NCBI GenBank assembly: GCA_036271315.1
Contig: DATBAV010000003.1
Span: 86,216 to 150,215 of the forward strand
Reading direction: 5' to 3'
Origin: VRUE01 sp036271315
Lineage (GTDB): Bacteria > Actinomycetota > Thermoleophilia > Solirubrobacterales > 70-9
DNA length: 64,000 nt
How positions within the stretch are numbered: position 1 is the stretch's first letter; every line of letters starts with the position of its first letter. A program made the translations under genes and the position numbers. Under the pieces are notes generated by a model. The model worked only from the letters and a program-made list of their open reading frames with translations. It ran no database searches and had not been told where the DNA came from. Shown here piece after piece: positions 43,555-51,557 of this stretch.

Positions 43555-44370
43555 TCAGCCGATCGCGCCGGTCGCGGTGAGGACCAGGACCAGAACGCCC
43601 AGAGCGATTCGGTAAACGACGAAGATCTCGAGGCTGTGCGAGCCGAGGTAGCGAAGCAGCCAGGCGATCGCCGCGTAGCCGGTGACAAAGGCAACCAGGG
43701 TGGCGATCACCGTCGCCGCCACGGAGGGACTGCCGGCTTCGCCGACCTTGCGCAGCTCGAAGAGGCCGCTGAGGACCACGGCCGGCACCGAGAGCAAGAA
43801 CGAGTAGCGGGCGGCGGCGACGCGGTCGAAGCCGCGGAACAGCCCGGCCGAGATCGTCGCCCCCGAGCGCGAGACGCCCGGCACGAGGGCGAGCGACTGG
43901 GCGACGCCGATGAAGAGCCCGTCGCGGCCATCCATCCCGTCCAGCGAGCGCTGCCGGGTGCCGACCCGCTCGGCGGCGATCATCACGAAGGAGAAGAGGA
44001 TCAGCGCCGAGCCGATCAGGTAGAGGCTGCGCGCGCCCGATTCGATCTGGTCTTTGAAGATGAAGCCGAAAATCGAGATCGGGATCGTCCCCAGGACGAT
44101 GAACCAGCCCAGCCGCGCCTCCTGGCTGGCCCGGCGGATCGGCACCCGCAGCTCGCCGAGCCAGGCGGCGGCGATGCGCCAGAGGTCGGCGCGGAAGTAG
44201 ATCAGCACCGCCGCCATCGTGCCCAGCTGGATCACCGCGGTGAAGCCGGCGCCGGGGTCTGGCCAGCCGAGCAGCGCCGGCACGATCCGCAGGTGGCCGC
44301 TGGAGGAGATCGGCAGGAACTCGGTCAGCCCCTGGACCAGGCCGAGGACGATCGCTTCGAGGTTGCTCAC
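43555..44370 (-). CDS. uppP: Undecaprenyl-diphosphatase
   Basis: Recycles undecaprenyl pyrophosphate to the monophosphate lipid carrier and gives bacitracin tolerance. The 271-residue polytopic protein has the BacA/UppP motifs LGLVQGLTEFLPISSSGHL at the N-terminus (catalytic Glu and Ser/His) and LVPGVSRSGATISAGLFRG with the PGxSRSGxT loop. GTG 44370 gives a normal start (VSNLEAIVLGLVQG). A 25-bp inverted repeat lies just upstream, in the divergent promoter gap. Confidence 0.95.
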   Translation of the reverse strand: MSNLEAIVLGLVQGLTEFLPISSSGHLRIVPALLGWPDPGAGFTAVIQLGTMAAVLIYFRADLWRIAAAWLGELRVPIRRASQEARLGWFIVLGTIPISIFGFIFKDQIESGARSLYLIGSALILFSFVMIAAERVGTRQRSLDGMDGRDGLFIGVAQSLALVPGVSRSGATISAGLFRGFDRVAAARYSFLLSVPAVVLSGLFELRKVGEAGSPSVAATVIATLVAFVTGYAAIAWLLRYLGSHSLEIFVVYRIALGVLVLVLTATGAIG

Positions 44371-44387
44371 GGGCGGGCATCCTATGG

Positions 44388-44495
44388 AGCGCAAGGGACG
44401 GGCATCCCCCGCCGAAACTCGCATAGGAATGGCCTCTCGGGTCCTTGCCGGGGTGGGCTCCAAGGTTTCCGCGGGGGATGCCCGTCCCTTGCGCT
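44388..44495. repeat. 25-bp perfect inverted repeat in a divergent promoter region
   Basis: Arms 44388-44412 and 44471-44495 are perfect inverse complements over 25 bases with a 58-base interval. They lie between the divergent uppP (start 44370) and a small membrane-protein gene (start 44508), each arm 13-18 bases from a start codon. A terminator makes little sense here, so either DNA binding or leader-RNA folding in both transcripts is more likely. Confidence 0.75.
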
Positions 44496-44507
44496 AAATT
44501 CCCCGAC

Positions 44508-44762
44508 GTGAGAATCCCTCGCACGGCCACAGCTTTCGCAGCACTGAGCGCTGCGTTGCTCTCACTGCTCGTAGCGGCACCCTTTGCCCTCGCCGACAAC
44601 GGCGTCGGGCTTGCCGGGCCGACCACGGACAAGACGGTCACCTTCTTCTGCTTCGGCGTGATCGCCTTCTTCGCGATCCTCGTGACCGTGCTGTCGATCG
44701 TTCAGGGCCGCCTCGAGGCGCGCAAAGAACGTCGCCGCCAAGACCTCGAGCGCTACAGCTAG
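44508..44762 (+). CDS. Small single-span membrane protein with signal peptide
   Basis: An 84-residue protein. The first 27 residues look like a cleavable signal (ALLSLLVAAPFALADN), followed by a 15-residue outside stretch, a membrane helix TVTFFCFGVIAFFAILVTVL and a basic cytoplasmic tail (RLEARKERRRQDLERYS). The start is GTG 44508. Its stop shares CTAG with the convergent HD gene. It resembles short bioenergetics-linked actinobacterial membrane proteins, but no family can be assigned. Confidence 0.65.
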   Translation: MRIPRTATAFAALSAALLSLLVAAPFALADNGVGLAGPTTDKTVTFFCFGVIAFFAILVTVLSIVQGRLEARKERRRQDLERYS

Positions 44763-45604
44763 TCCAGCCGGAAACCGCTGAGCAGCCGCTTCTCGGTCTC
44801 GCCCTGGATCTCGGCGACCACCTCCACCTTGCCCTCCAGCGGCGTACCGCGGATCTTCGTCGCCAATAGATCGTCGACCTGGAAGATCCCGGCTGAGTTG
44901 TTGAGCTCGATCTCGATCCGCACCGGCCGCCTCTCCCCCGCCTCGATCCGCACCTCGTCAACAGCGGCGGCGGAGATCGAGTGGATCCCTTCCTGGCCGG
45001 CTTCGATCGGGATGCGCGTCCGTCCCTGGGCCATATCGAGGGCGTCGGCAACCCGGACCACGCCGGCCTCGAGCGTGTAGGGCTCGCCGCGGCGCCGGTG
45101 GCCGATGATCGCGTGCAGGATCTCGGAGGCGACGACGGTGCGCTCGGGCTGCTTGTAGCTGTCGGCAAGCAGGCGCTCGAGCGCCCCGTTGGCAAGGAAG
45201 AGGCTGTAGGCCTCATGGTCCTGGCGGTGGATCGACATGCCGACGTCGTGCAGCAGGGCCCCACCGGCGACCACGACCTCGGCGTCGCGCGGCGACATCC
45301 CGTGGTCGGCGACCATGGCCGGCTCGACGCCCGCCTTGACCAGGAGGCGCAACAGGCGCAGGGCGATGTTGAGCACGATCTGCATGTGGACCCACGAGTG
45401 ATCCGACATTCCGAGCCGCTCCGCGTGCACCTGGGTCATGTACCACCAGGCCCGCACCTGCTCGTCGCCGTTGACGGCGCCGAGGAAGGTCTCGAGCTTG
45501 CGATTGCCCCTGGTCGGGGCGCGGACCTTGGCCTCGGCAATCGCTTCCCTTGGGGGCTTGCGCTGCGGCCCCTTCGGATCTGGAGTCGGGACCGCCTCGC
45601 TCAT
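44759..45604 (-). CDS. HD-domain phosphohydrolase
   Basis: A 281-residue protein with an HD hydrolase core: HSWVHMQIVLNIALRLLRLL, GGALLHDVGMSIHRQDHEAY and HAIIGHRRRGEPYTLEAGVVRVADALDMAQGR give the H...HD...D metal set. A roughly 80-residue C-terminal domain beginning EVRIEAGERRPVRIEIELN is rich in beta strands. The substrate is unknown; HD proteins often act on nucleotides or cyclic dinucleotides. The ATG at 45604 is divergent from the sedolisin gene 39 bases away. Confidence 0.85.
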   Translation of the reverse strand: MSEAVPTPDPKGPQRKPPREAIAEAKVRAPTRGNRKLETFLGAVNGDEQVRAWWYMTQVHAERLGMSDHSWVHMQIVLNIALRLLRLLVKAGVEPAMVADHGMSPRDAEVVVAGGALLHDVGMSIHRQDHEAYSLFLANGALERLLADSYKQPERTVVASEILHAIIGHRRRGEPYTLEAGVVRVADALDMAQGRTRIPIEAGQEGIHSISAAAVDEVRIEAGERRPVRIEIELNNSAGIFQVDDLLATKIRGTPLEGKVEVVAEIQGETEKRLLSGFRLD

Positions 45605-45643
45605 CCGAGTCAGATCGTAGGGAAGAGATCGGGCGTCTCTAGA

Positions 45644-48600
45644 ATGTGTCAGGTGAGGCTGTTCAGGCACGGGCCGGGGTGTGCCGCTTGCCGCCTTTGC
45701 TTGGTGGCCCTGCTCGCGCTGCTGACGGCCTGTCTGTCGGGCGCCCTGGCCGGTATCGCGACGGCGTCGTTCGAGCGAGCATGCCCGCTCCCGAAGCAAC
45801 CGCGGCAGGCCGCTTGTGGAGCGCTCGTCAGGACCGACATCGAACCGATATCACGGCATCGGTTGACCCGGGCCCAGGCTGGGGCGCGAACCGAGGCGCA
45901 GGCCCAAGCGGCGCTGCCGGGCTACGGTCCCGAAGACCTGCAGAGCGCGTACAACCTGGCCGCGCTGGCGGCGAATGGGGGAATAGGTCAGACGGTGGCG
46001 CTCGTCGAGGCGTTCGACGACCCGGATCTCGAAGCCGACCTGGCGACCTACCGCAACGAGTTCGGGTTGCCTCCCTGCACGAGCGGGAACGGTTGCTTCG
46101 CCAAGATCAACGAAGACGGGCAGAACAGCCCACTGGCCCCCCCGGCGGGGCTCACGGGCTGGAGCGTGGAGCAGGCGCTCGACGCCGACATGATCAGCGC
46201 GATCTGCCCGAACTGCCACATACTCGTGGTCGAGGCGAACAATTCCGCCGACGACTTGGACGATGCCGTCAACACCGCAGTGGAAGCGGGCGCGCGCTAT
46301 GTCTCCGCCAGCTGGGGCTCCGAAGAGTCTCGCTTCGGGGGAGATCCGTCCGGCGCAAAATTCTTCTTCGACCATCCCGGTGTCGCGATCGCCGTTTCCG
46401 GTGGCGACGAACCGGGAACCCGGTGGCCAGCGGTCGTTCCCTATGTAACAGCGGTCGGCGGGACCACGCTGACCCGGGATCCCTCTAGCCCCCGAGGATG
46501 GTCGGAGACGGTCTGGTCGGAGACCGGCGCCGGCTGCTCGAGGTTTGAATTCAAGCCCTCCTGGCAGCCTGATGCAGGCTGCGGGAATCGCACCCAGAAC
46601 GACGTCGCTGCCGTCGCCAATCCGAACACCGGCCTCGCCGTCTACGACAGTTACCGGGTGGGTGGCTGGATCGAGGTCGGCGGCACCAGTGCGTCCGCGC
46701 CGATTATCGCGGCCGTGTACGCCCTCGCCGGAAGGCCGCGCGCTGGCACCTATCCGGCCTCCTACCCATACGCCCGCCCGTCGAGCCTGTACGACGTCGT
46801 CTCGGGCGCGAGCGGCAACTGCACGCGCGGCTACCTCTGCGAAGCCGAGCCTGGCTTCGACGGCCCTACCGGTCTCGGGACACCGGATGGCGCGCTCGCG
46901 TTCACGGACAAGTCGCCGTCGACAACCGCACTCGAATCCTCGCCCAGTCCCTCCGAACTGGGACAGACGATCGCCTTCACCGCGACCGTGAGGCCTTCTG
47001 AAGAAGGCGCCGTCCCGACCGGCACGGTCACTTTCCGCGATCGAGAAATCGTGCTCGGCGGCGGGCCGGTGGCGCTCGACGGCTCCGGCCAAGCAACGCT
47101 GTCGACCGGCTCGCTCGAAGCAGGAGAACACTCGATCAGGGTCGCCTACGACGGCGACGAAATCTACGCGCCGTCGACCTCGGCCACGGTCAACCAACTC
47201 GTCATCGGCCCACCGAGCGCCAGGATCGCGACCCCTGCCAACCACGCCACGTACGCCCCCGGGGAGGCTCTGGACGCCGACTACAGCTGCACCGAAGCGC
47301 TGGGAGGGCCAGGGATCGCCTCTTGCGCCGGCACGGTTGCCGCTGGAAGCCCGATCGACACCTCCAGCAACGGCAGTCACGCCTTCACCGTCACCGCCAC
47401 CAGCAAAGATGGGCAGAGCACCACGGTGACGAGTACCTACACGGTGGCCGCCGCGCCGACGGCCTCGATCTCCTCCCCCGCCGCCGGCGGGACCTATGCG
47501 GTGGGCCAGTCGGTGCCGACGAGCTTCTCCTGTCAGGAGGGAGCGGCTGGAACCGGGATCGCCTCCTGCCTTGACGCGAACGGCTCTTCGACTCCGGCAG
47601 GGCACCTCGATACCTCGGCCCCCGGGGAGCACACATACATGGTCACAGCGCGCTCAAAAGACGGGCTCAAAGGAACCGCGACGATCACCTACACGGTCGC
47701 CGCCGCGCCGACGGCCTCGATCTCCTCCCCCGCCGCCGGCGGGACCTATGCGGTGGGCCAGTCGGTGCCGACGAGCTTCTCCTGTCAGGAGGGAGCGGCT
47801 GGACCAGCGCTGTCATCCTGCGCGGACCCGACGGGTACAACGGATGCGAACAGCGGTCACGGTCATCTGGATACCTCGAAAGCAGGAGCCCATGTCTACA
47901 CGGTGACCTCCACCTCCCGGGACGGGCAGACCGGCACGACCGCAATTGCCTACACGGTCGTGGCGGCGCCATCTGCAGCGATTTCCTGGCCGGCGCCTGG
48001 CAGCGTCTACCAGCAGGGCAAGGGCGTGCGAACCGACTTCTCTTGCTCGGAGGCCCCTCTCGGTCCTGGCATCTTGAGCTGCGACGACTCGAACGGCCTG
48101 AACACGAGCGACGGCGGGTACGGACGGCTGGACACCTCAGAACCCGGATCGCACATCTATACGGTGACCTCTCTTTCCCGGGACGGACAGACCAGCACGG
48201 CCGACCTCCTCTACACGGTCCTCGCTCGGCGGCCGGTCGTCAAAGTGCGAACAGCCCGCGCGTTCGTCCGCGATGATCGTGTCTCGGTCGAGCTGGCTTG
48301 CGGAGGAGCGCGCGACAGCGCTTGCCGGGGAGTCCTGCGCCTCGGCCTTCCCAGCGGGCGCCTGCTTGCCCGTAGCCACTACACGGTCACTGGCGGCGAG
48401 AGCCGGCCGGTGCCACTGCGGCTGACCCGGACCGGGATGCAGCTCATCGCGCATGCCCGCAACGACCGCCTGCAGGCGCTGGCGGTCGTCATGGTCGGTG
48501 GCCACGACACGCGCCACAGGCTGGTCCTGCAACTCGGACAGCGGCGCCAGCGCCCAGTCGCGGTGTTCGCCAATGCTATGTGGAGACCGGCTCCTCTGTT

Positions 48601-48667
48601 CCGAAATCAGCCGCAGACGGGCCAGGGCGACGAGCCGGAGCGCGAGTACAGCAGCGCCGCGCGGTAG
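45644..48667 (+). CDS. Secreted sedolisin-family (S53) serine protease with Ig-like repeats
   Basis: A 1007-residue exported protease. After a signal peptide (to about residue 40), the catalytic domain covers about 90-420: E176 and D180 in SVEQALDADMISA and S349 in GGTSASAP give the sedolisin Glu-Asp-Ser triad. A Big_3-type Ig domain (about 430-525) is followed by four repeats of about 84 residues with the frame PTASISSP...FSCQEG...HTYMVTARSKDG, each with a conserved Cys pair. The C-terminal 100 residues (VSVELACGGARDSAC) look like a cell-surface module. The 3-prime end overlaps the convergent Rpf gene by 61 bases. It likely degrades protein in the environment. Confidence 0.87.
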   Translation: MCQVRLFRHGPGCAACRLCLVALLALLTACLSGALAGIATASFERACPLPKQPRQAACGALVRTDIEPISRHRLTRAQAGARTEAQAQAALPGYGPEDLQSAYNLAALAANGGIGQTVALVEAFDDPDLEADLATYRNEFGLPPCTSGNGCFAKINEDGQNSPLAPPAGLTGWSVEQALDADMISAICPNCHILVVEANNSADDLDDAVNTAVEAGARYVSASWGSEESRFGGDPSGAKFFFDHPGVAIAVSGGDEPGTRWPAVVPYVTAVGGTTLTRDPSSPRGWSETVWSETGAGCSRFEFKPSWQPDAGCGNRTQNDVAAVANPNTGLAVYDSYRVGGWIEVGGTSASAPIIAAVYALAGRPRAGTYPASYPYARPSSLYDVVSGASGNCTRGYLCEAEPGFDGPTGLGTPDGALAFTDKSPSTTALESSPSPSELGQTIAFTATVRPSEEGAVPTGTVTFRDREIVLGGGPVALDGSGQATLSTGSLEAGEHSIRVAYDGDEIYAPSTSATVNQLVIGPPSARIATPANHATYAPGEALDADYSCTEALGGPGIASCAGTVAAGSPIDTSSNGSHAFTVTATSKDGQSTTVTSTYTVAAAPTASISSPAAGGTYAVGQSVPTSFSCQEGAAGTGIASCLDANGSSTPAGHLDTSAPGEHTYMVTARSKDGLKGTATITYTVAAAPTASISSPAAGGTYAVGQSVPTSFSCQEGAAGPALSSCADPTGTTDANSGHGHLDTSKAGAHVYTVTSTSRDGQTGTTAIAYTVVAAPSAAISWPAPGSVYQQGKGVRTDFSCSEAPLGPGILSCDDSNGLNTSDGGYGRLDTSEPGSHIYTVTSLSRDGQTSTADLLYTVLARRPVVKVRTARAFVRDDRVSVELACGGARDSACRGVLRLGLPSGRLLARSHYTVTGGESRPVPLRLTRTGMQLIAHARNDRLQALAVVMVGGHDTRHRLVLQLGQRRQRPVAVFANAMWRPAPLFRNQPQTGQGDEPEREYSSAAR
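47447..47803 (+). repeat. 105-bp perfect direct repeat inside the sedolisin gene
   Basis: Bases 47447-47551 and 47699-47803 are identical, at an offset of 252 bases (84 codons), which is exactly one Ig-like repeat. The rest of the two repeat units has diverged. This indicates recent duplication or gene conversion, and a site for repeat-number change by recombination. Confidence 0.9.
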
Positions 48668-49098
48668 TCCTGCTCCCGTTCGGAGGCGGCCGCCGGATCG
48701 CCGGTTCCACCGACGGATTCCCAGGTGCCGTAATCGAACTGGTACTTGCCGCGGTAGGTGCCGTCCGAGGAGACCGCGGTCGGGTCACCACCGGACTCGC
48801 AGGCGCCAATCGCGTCGAGCGTTTCCTGGGACACCCCACCCGGAAGGCTGGCGAAGAGCTCGCGGCGCTGACGACGAAGCTTGGCGCGGTGCACCGCTTC
48901 GAGGTGGGCGACCGTGACCCGAATTGTCCGGTGGAAGCTGACCGTCGAGCGGCGCAGGACCGAGATCCGCGCGGGAACGGCGCTGGTCACACCAGTTCGC
49001 GGGGACGACGCGCTGCCGTTACCGGCCGCGAGGGCCGCAGCGGGGAAGGCGACGCAGAGGATCAGGACGGGAATGAAATATGTGCGTTTTGTGAGCAA
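48607..49098 (-). CDS. Resuscitation-promoting-factor (Rpf) type transglycosylase
   Basis: A 163-residue exported wall hydrolase. A signal peptide (IPVLILCVAFPAAALAAG) is followed by a basic helical linker (VHRAKLRRQRRELFASLPGG) and a C-terminal Rpf domain: LDAIGACESGGDPTAVSSDG with the catalytic Glu, YRGKYQFDYGTWESVGG and a terminal PWPVCG. Rpf enzymes cleave peptidoglycan and help dormant actinobacteria regrow. The TTG at 49098 is the only suitable start. A CRP-like site lies 35 bases upstream. Its 3-prime end overlaps the sedolisin gene. Confidence 0.9.
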   Translation of the reverse strand: MLTKRTYFIPVLILCVAFPAAALAAGNGSASSPRTGVTSAVPARISVLRRSTVSFHRTIRVTVAHLEAVHRAKLRRQRRELFASLPGGVSQETLDAIGACESGGDPTAVSSDGTYRGKYQFDYGTWESVGGTGDPAAASEREQDYRAALLYSRSGSSPWPVCG

Positions 49099-49132
49099 GC
49101 GGCGGACCGTGCCGGTATTTGCGGCCCCGGAA

Positions 49133-49148
49133 GGTGATCGCGCTCACA
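49133..49148. promoter_or_regulatory. CRP/GlxR-type site upstream of the Rpf gene
   Basis: GGTGATCGCGCTCACA fits TGTGA-N6-TCACA with one mismatch and is centred about 42 bases upstream of the Rpf start. The mycobacterial rpfA gene is a known CRP target, so control by a cAMP receptor protein is plausible here. No crp gene is in the window. Confidence 0.5.
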
Positions 49149-49232
49149 CTCCTCACATAGTGCGTGCCTTTTGAGACGATCTCAGGCACGACCTGTCCTC
49201 CGCCACTTTGCCTTTTCCTGCCCCTGCAAGGC

Positions 49233-49281
49233 GAACTGCATCAAATTTCCGGCCCAGTAGACCGGAAATTTGATGCAGTTC
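49233..49281 (+). promoter_or_regulatory. 20-bp perfect hairpin covering the purU start codon
   Basis: Arms 49233-49252 and 49262-49281 are perfect inverse complements over 20 bases with a 9-base loop. The right arm contains the purU ATG (49273-49275) and two further codons, so the left arm is an inverted copy of the gene start. The stem is unusually A/T-rich for this genome. It would block initiation unless melted or processed. Confidence 0.75.
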
Positions 49282-50154
49282 GAACGGACAAGGGATGATG
49301 CGCGGATCGCCGAGCAATCGACAACGCGACTGCTGCTCGCCTGCCCCGACCGGCCCGGGCTGATCGCCGCGGTCAGCGGCTTCCTCGCCGAGGCGGGGCT
49401 CAACATCCTCGACGCCGACCAGCACTCGAGCAACGAGGGCCGCTTCTTCATGCGCATGGCCTTCGACGCCGTCCCGGCCGGGGAGCGCGAGGAGGTCTAC
49501 GGCCGTTTCGAGAGCGAGATCGCCAACCGCTTCGAGATGGACCACCGCTTTGCCGAGTCGAGCGAGCGCAAGCGGGTGGCGATCATGGTCTCGCGCGAGG
49601 ACCACTGCCTCTCCGACCTGCTCTGGCGCTGGCGCAGCGGCGAGCTTGGCGCCGAGGTCGTCGCCGTCGTCTCCAACCACGCCGAGCACCGCGAGCAGGT
49701 CGCCTCGCTCGGCCTCCCCTTCCACCACGTTCCGGTCGAGCCCGGCCCCAAGGCGGAGGCCGAGGCGCAAACGCTGGAGCTGCTCCGCGAGATCGATCTG
49801 CTCATCCTCGCCCGCTACATGCAGGTCCTCTCCGCCGAGTTCCTCGAACGGCTCGGCGCCCCGGCGATCAACATCCACCACAGCTTCCTGCCCGCCTTCG
49901 TCGGCGCCGACCCCTACCGCCGCGCCCACGAGCGCGGCGTCAAGCTGATCGGCGCCACCGCGCACTACGTCACCGAGGAGCTCGATGCCGGGCCGATCAT
50001 CGACCAGAACGTGACCAGGGTCAGCCACCGCGACGAGGTCTCCGACCTGCAGCGGATCGGCCGCGACATCGAGCGACTTGTACTGGCCCGCGCGGTCATG
50101 GCCCACGTCGACGATCGTGTCCTCCTCGACGGCGCGAGGACGATCGTCTTCTAG
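49273..50154 (+). CDS. purU: Formyltetrahydrofolate deformylase
   Basis: Hydrolyses 10-formyl-THF to formate and THF, balancing one-carbon pools and feeding purine synthesis. The 293-residue protein has an N-terminal ACT domain (LLLACPDRPGLIAAVSGFLAEAG) and a formyltransferase domain with catalytic Asn, His and Asp in INIHHSFLPAF and THYVTEELDAGPIIDQ-type sequence (ATAHYVTEELDAGPII). ATG 49273 is the start; TTG 49270 is the alternative, and both lie in a 20-bp hairpin without a Shine-Dalgarno sequence. Confidence 0.94.
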   Translation: MQFERTRDDARIAEQSTTRLLLACPDRPGLIAAVSGFLAEAGLNILDADQHSSNEGRFFMRMAFDAVPAGEREEVYGRFESEIANRFEMDHRFAESSERKRVAIMVSREDHCLSDLLWRWRSGELGAEVVAVVSNHAEHREQVASLGLPFHHVPVEPGPKAEAEAQTLELLREIDLLILARYMQVLSAEFLERLGAPAINIHHSFLPAFVGADPYRRAHERGVKLIGATAHYVTEELDAGPIIDQNVTRVSHRDEVSDLQRIGRDIERLVLARAVMAHVDDRVLLDGARTIVF

Positions 50155-50204
50155 CTCCTTAGCATCCTGGCTGCTCAGCCAGTTTTGCTCTATGGTCCCC
50201 GGAG

Positions 50205-51557
50205 ATGGAGCAGGCAACGATCTCCCGCGCCCCGGCCGCCACAGCTCCCTTCGGCGCACCGCCCGGCTCCAAAGCCCCATCGCTGCTGCAGGCCCTGCGC
50301 TACGCTCGCGACCCGCTCGGCTTCCTGGTCCAGCTGCAGCGCCGCTACGGCGACATCTTCACCCTCTCCTTCCCCTTCTTCGGTCGCCTCGTCTACGTCG
50401 CCGACCCGGCCCTGGTCAAGGAGCTCTTCACCGGTTCGCCCGAGCAGTTCCACGCCGGCGAGGCCAACGCGACCGTGCTCGAGCCGGCGTTGGGGCCCAA
50501 CTCGGTACTCACTCTCGACGACGCGCCGCACATGCAGCAGCGCAAGCTGCTCCTCCCCCCTTTCCACGGCGAGCGCATCCGCGGCTATGGCGAGCTGATC
50601 CGCGAGACGACCCTGAAGCAGATGGCGACCTGGCCGGTCGGCGAGCCCTTTGCCCTGCGCCCCCATACCCAGCGGATCACCCTGGCGGTGATCATGCGGG
50701 CGGTCTTCGGGGTTCATGACGAGCAGCGCCTGGCCCGCTTCGAGCTGCTGATTGAGGACTTCAGCAAGCGGGTCGGCCTGATCACTACCTTCCCGGCGCT
50801 GCGCAAGAACTTCGGGCCCGGCAGCCCCTGGCCGCGCTTCCTGCGCTCGCGGGCGAAGCTCGACGAGTTCATCTACGAGGAGATCGGCCTGCGTCGCAAG
50901 GAGGTTGAAGCAGGCGAGGAGGGCCACGACGACGTGCTCTCGCTGCTGCTACGGGCCCGCCACGACGATGGCAGCCCGATGAGCGACGAAGAGCTGCGCG
51001 ATGAGCTCGTCACCGTGCTCGGCGCCGGCCACGAGACGACCGCCACCGGGCTCGCCTGGGCGATGGAGCGGCTGCTGCGCACGCCGCGAGTGCTGGCCAA
51101 GCTGCGCGACTCGATCGCTGCCGGCGAGGACGACTACCTCGACGCCACGGTCAGGGAGACGCTGCGGGCGCGGCCGGTGATCGTCGATGTCGCCCGCAAG
51201 CTCAAGGCGCCCGCCCAGATCGGCGGCTACGAGCTTCCCAAGGGAAGCTTCGTGATGGCGGCGATCGCCGCCCTGCATTACCGCGAGGACCTCTTCCCCG
51301 ACCCGGATGAGTTCCGGCCCGAGCGCTTCCTCGAGGGCAAGGCCGACAATTACGCCTGGATCCCCTTCGGCGGCGGTGTGCGCCGCTGCATCGGCGCCGC
51401 CTTCGCCGAATACGAGATGCGGATCGTCCTGCGCGAGTTCGTCCAGCACGCCGAGCTCAGCGCCCCCGACCCGAAGCCGGAGAAGGTCAAGGTCCGCAAC
51501 ATCACCCTGGCGCCCGGCAAGGGCACCCGGGTCAGGCTGGATCGCCCGCTGCGCTGA
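50205..51557 (+). CDS. Cytochrome P450
   Basis: A 450-residue heme monooxygenase. The I-helix GAGHETTATGLAWAMERLL, the K-helix ETLRARP (ExxR), PDEFRPERFLEG, and the heme-binding loop WIPFGGGVRRCIGAAFAEYE with the thiolate Cys are complete. It resembles class B/CYP110-like enzymes that act on lipophilic substrates. No ferredoxin or reductase is adjacent, so it must use a shared electron partner. GGAG directly precedes the ATG. The 3-prime end overlaps the convergent ABC-F gene by 26 bases. Confidence 0.93.
   Translation: MEQATISRAPAATAPFGAPPGSKAPSLLQALRYARDPLGFLVQLQRRYGDIFTLSFPFFGRLVYVADPALVKELFTGSPEQFHAGEANATVLEPALGPNSVLTLDDAPHMQQRKLLLPPFHGERIRGYGELIRETTLKQMATWPVGEPFALRPHTQRITLAVIMRAVFGVHDEQRLARFELLIEDFSKRVGLITTFPALRKNFGPGSPWPRFLRSRAKLDEFIYEEIGLRRKEVEAGEEGHDDVLSLLLRARHDDGSPMSDEELRDELVTVLGAGHETTATGLAWAMERLLRTPRVLAKLRDSIAAGEDDYLDATVRETLRARPVIVDVARKLKAPAQIGGYELPKGSFVMAAIAALHYREDLFPDPDEFRPERFLEGKADNYAWIPFGGGVRRCIGAAFAEYEMRIVLREFVQHAELSAPDPKPEKVKVRNITLAPGKGTRVRLDRPLR

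Noticed and set aside
49099..49232. ydaO (c-di-AMP) riboswitch upstream of the Rpf gene
   Set aside because: Such leaders are common before actinobacterial wall hydrolases, but the conserved core blocks are not present here and the leader is too short.
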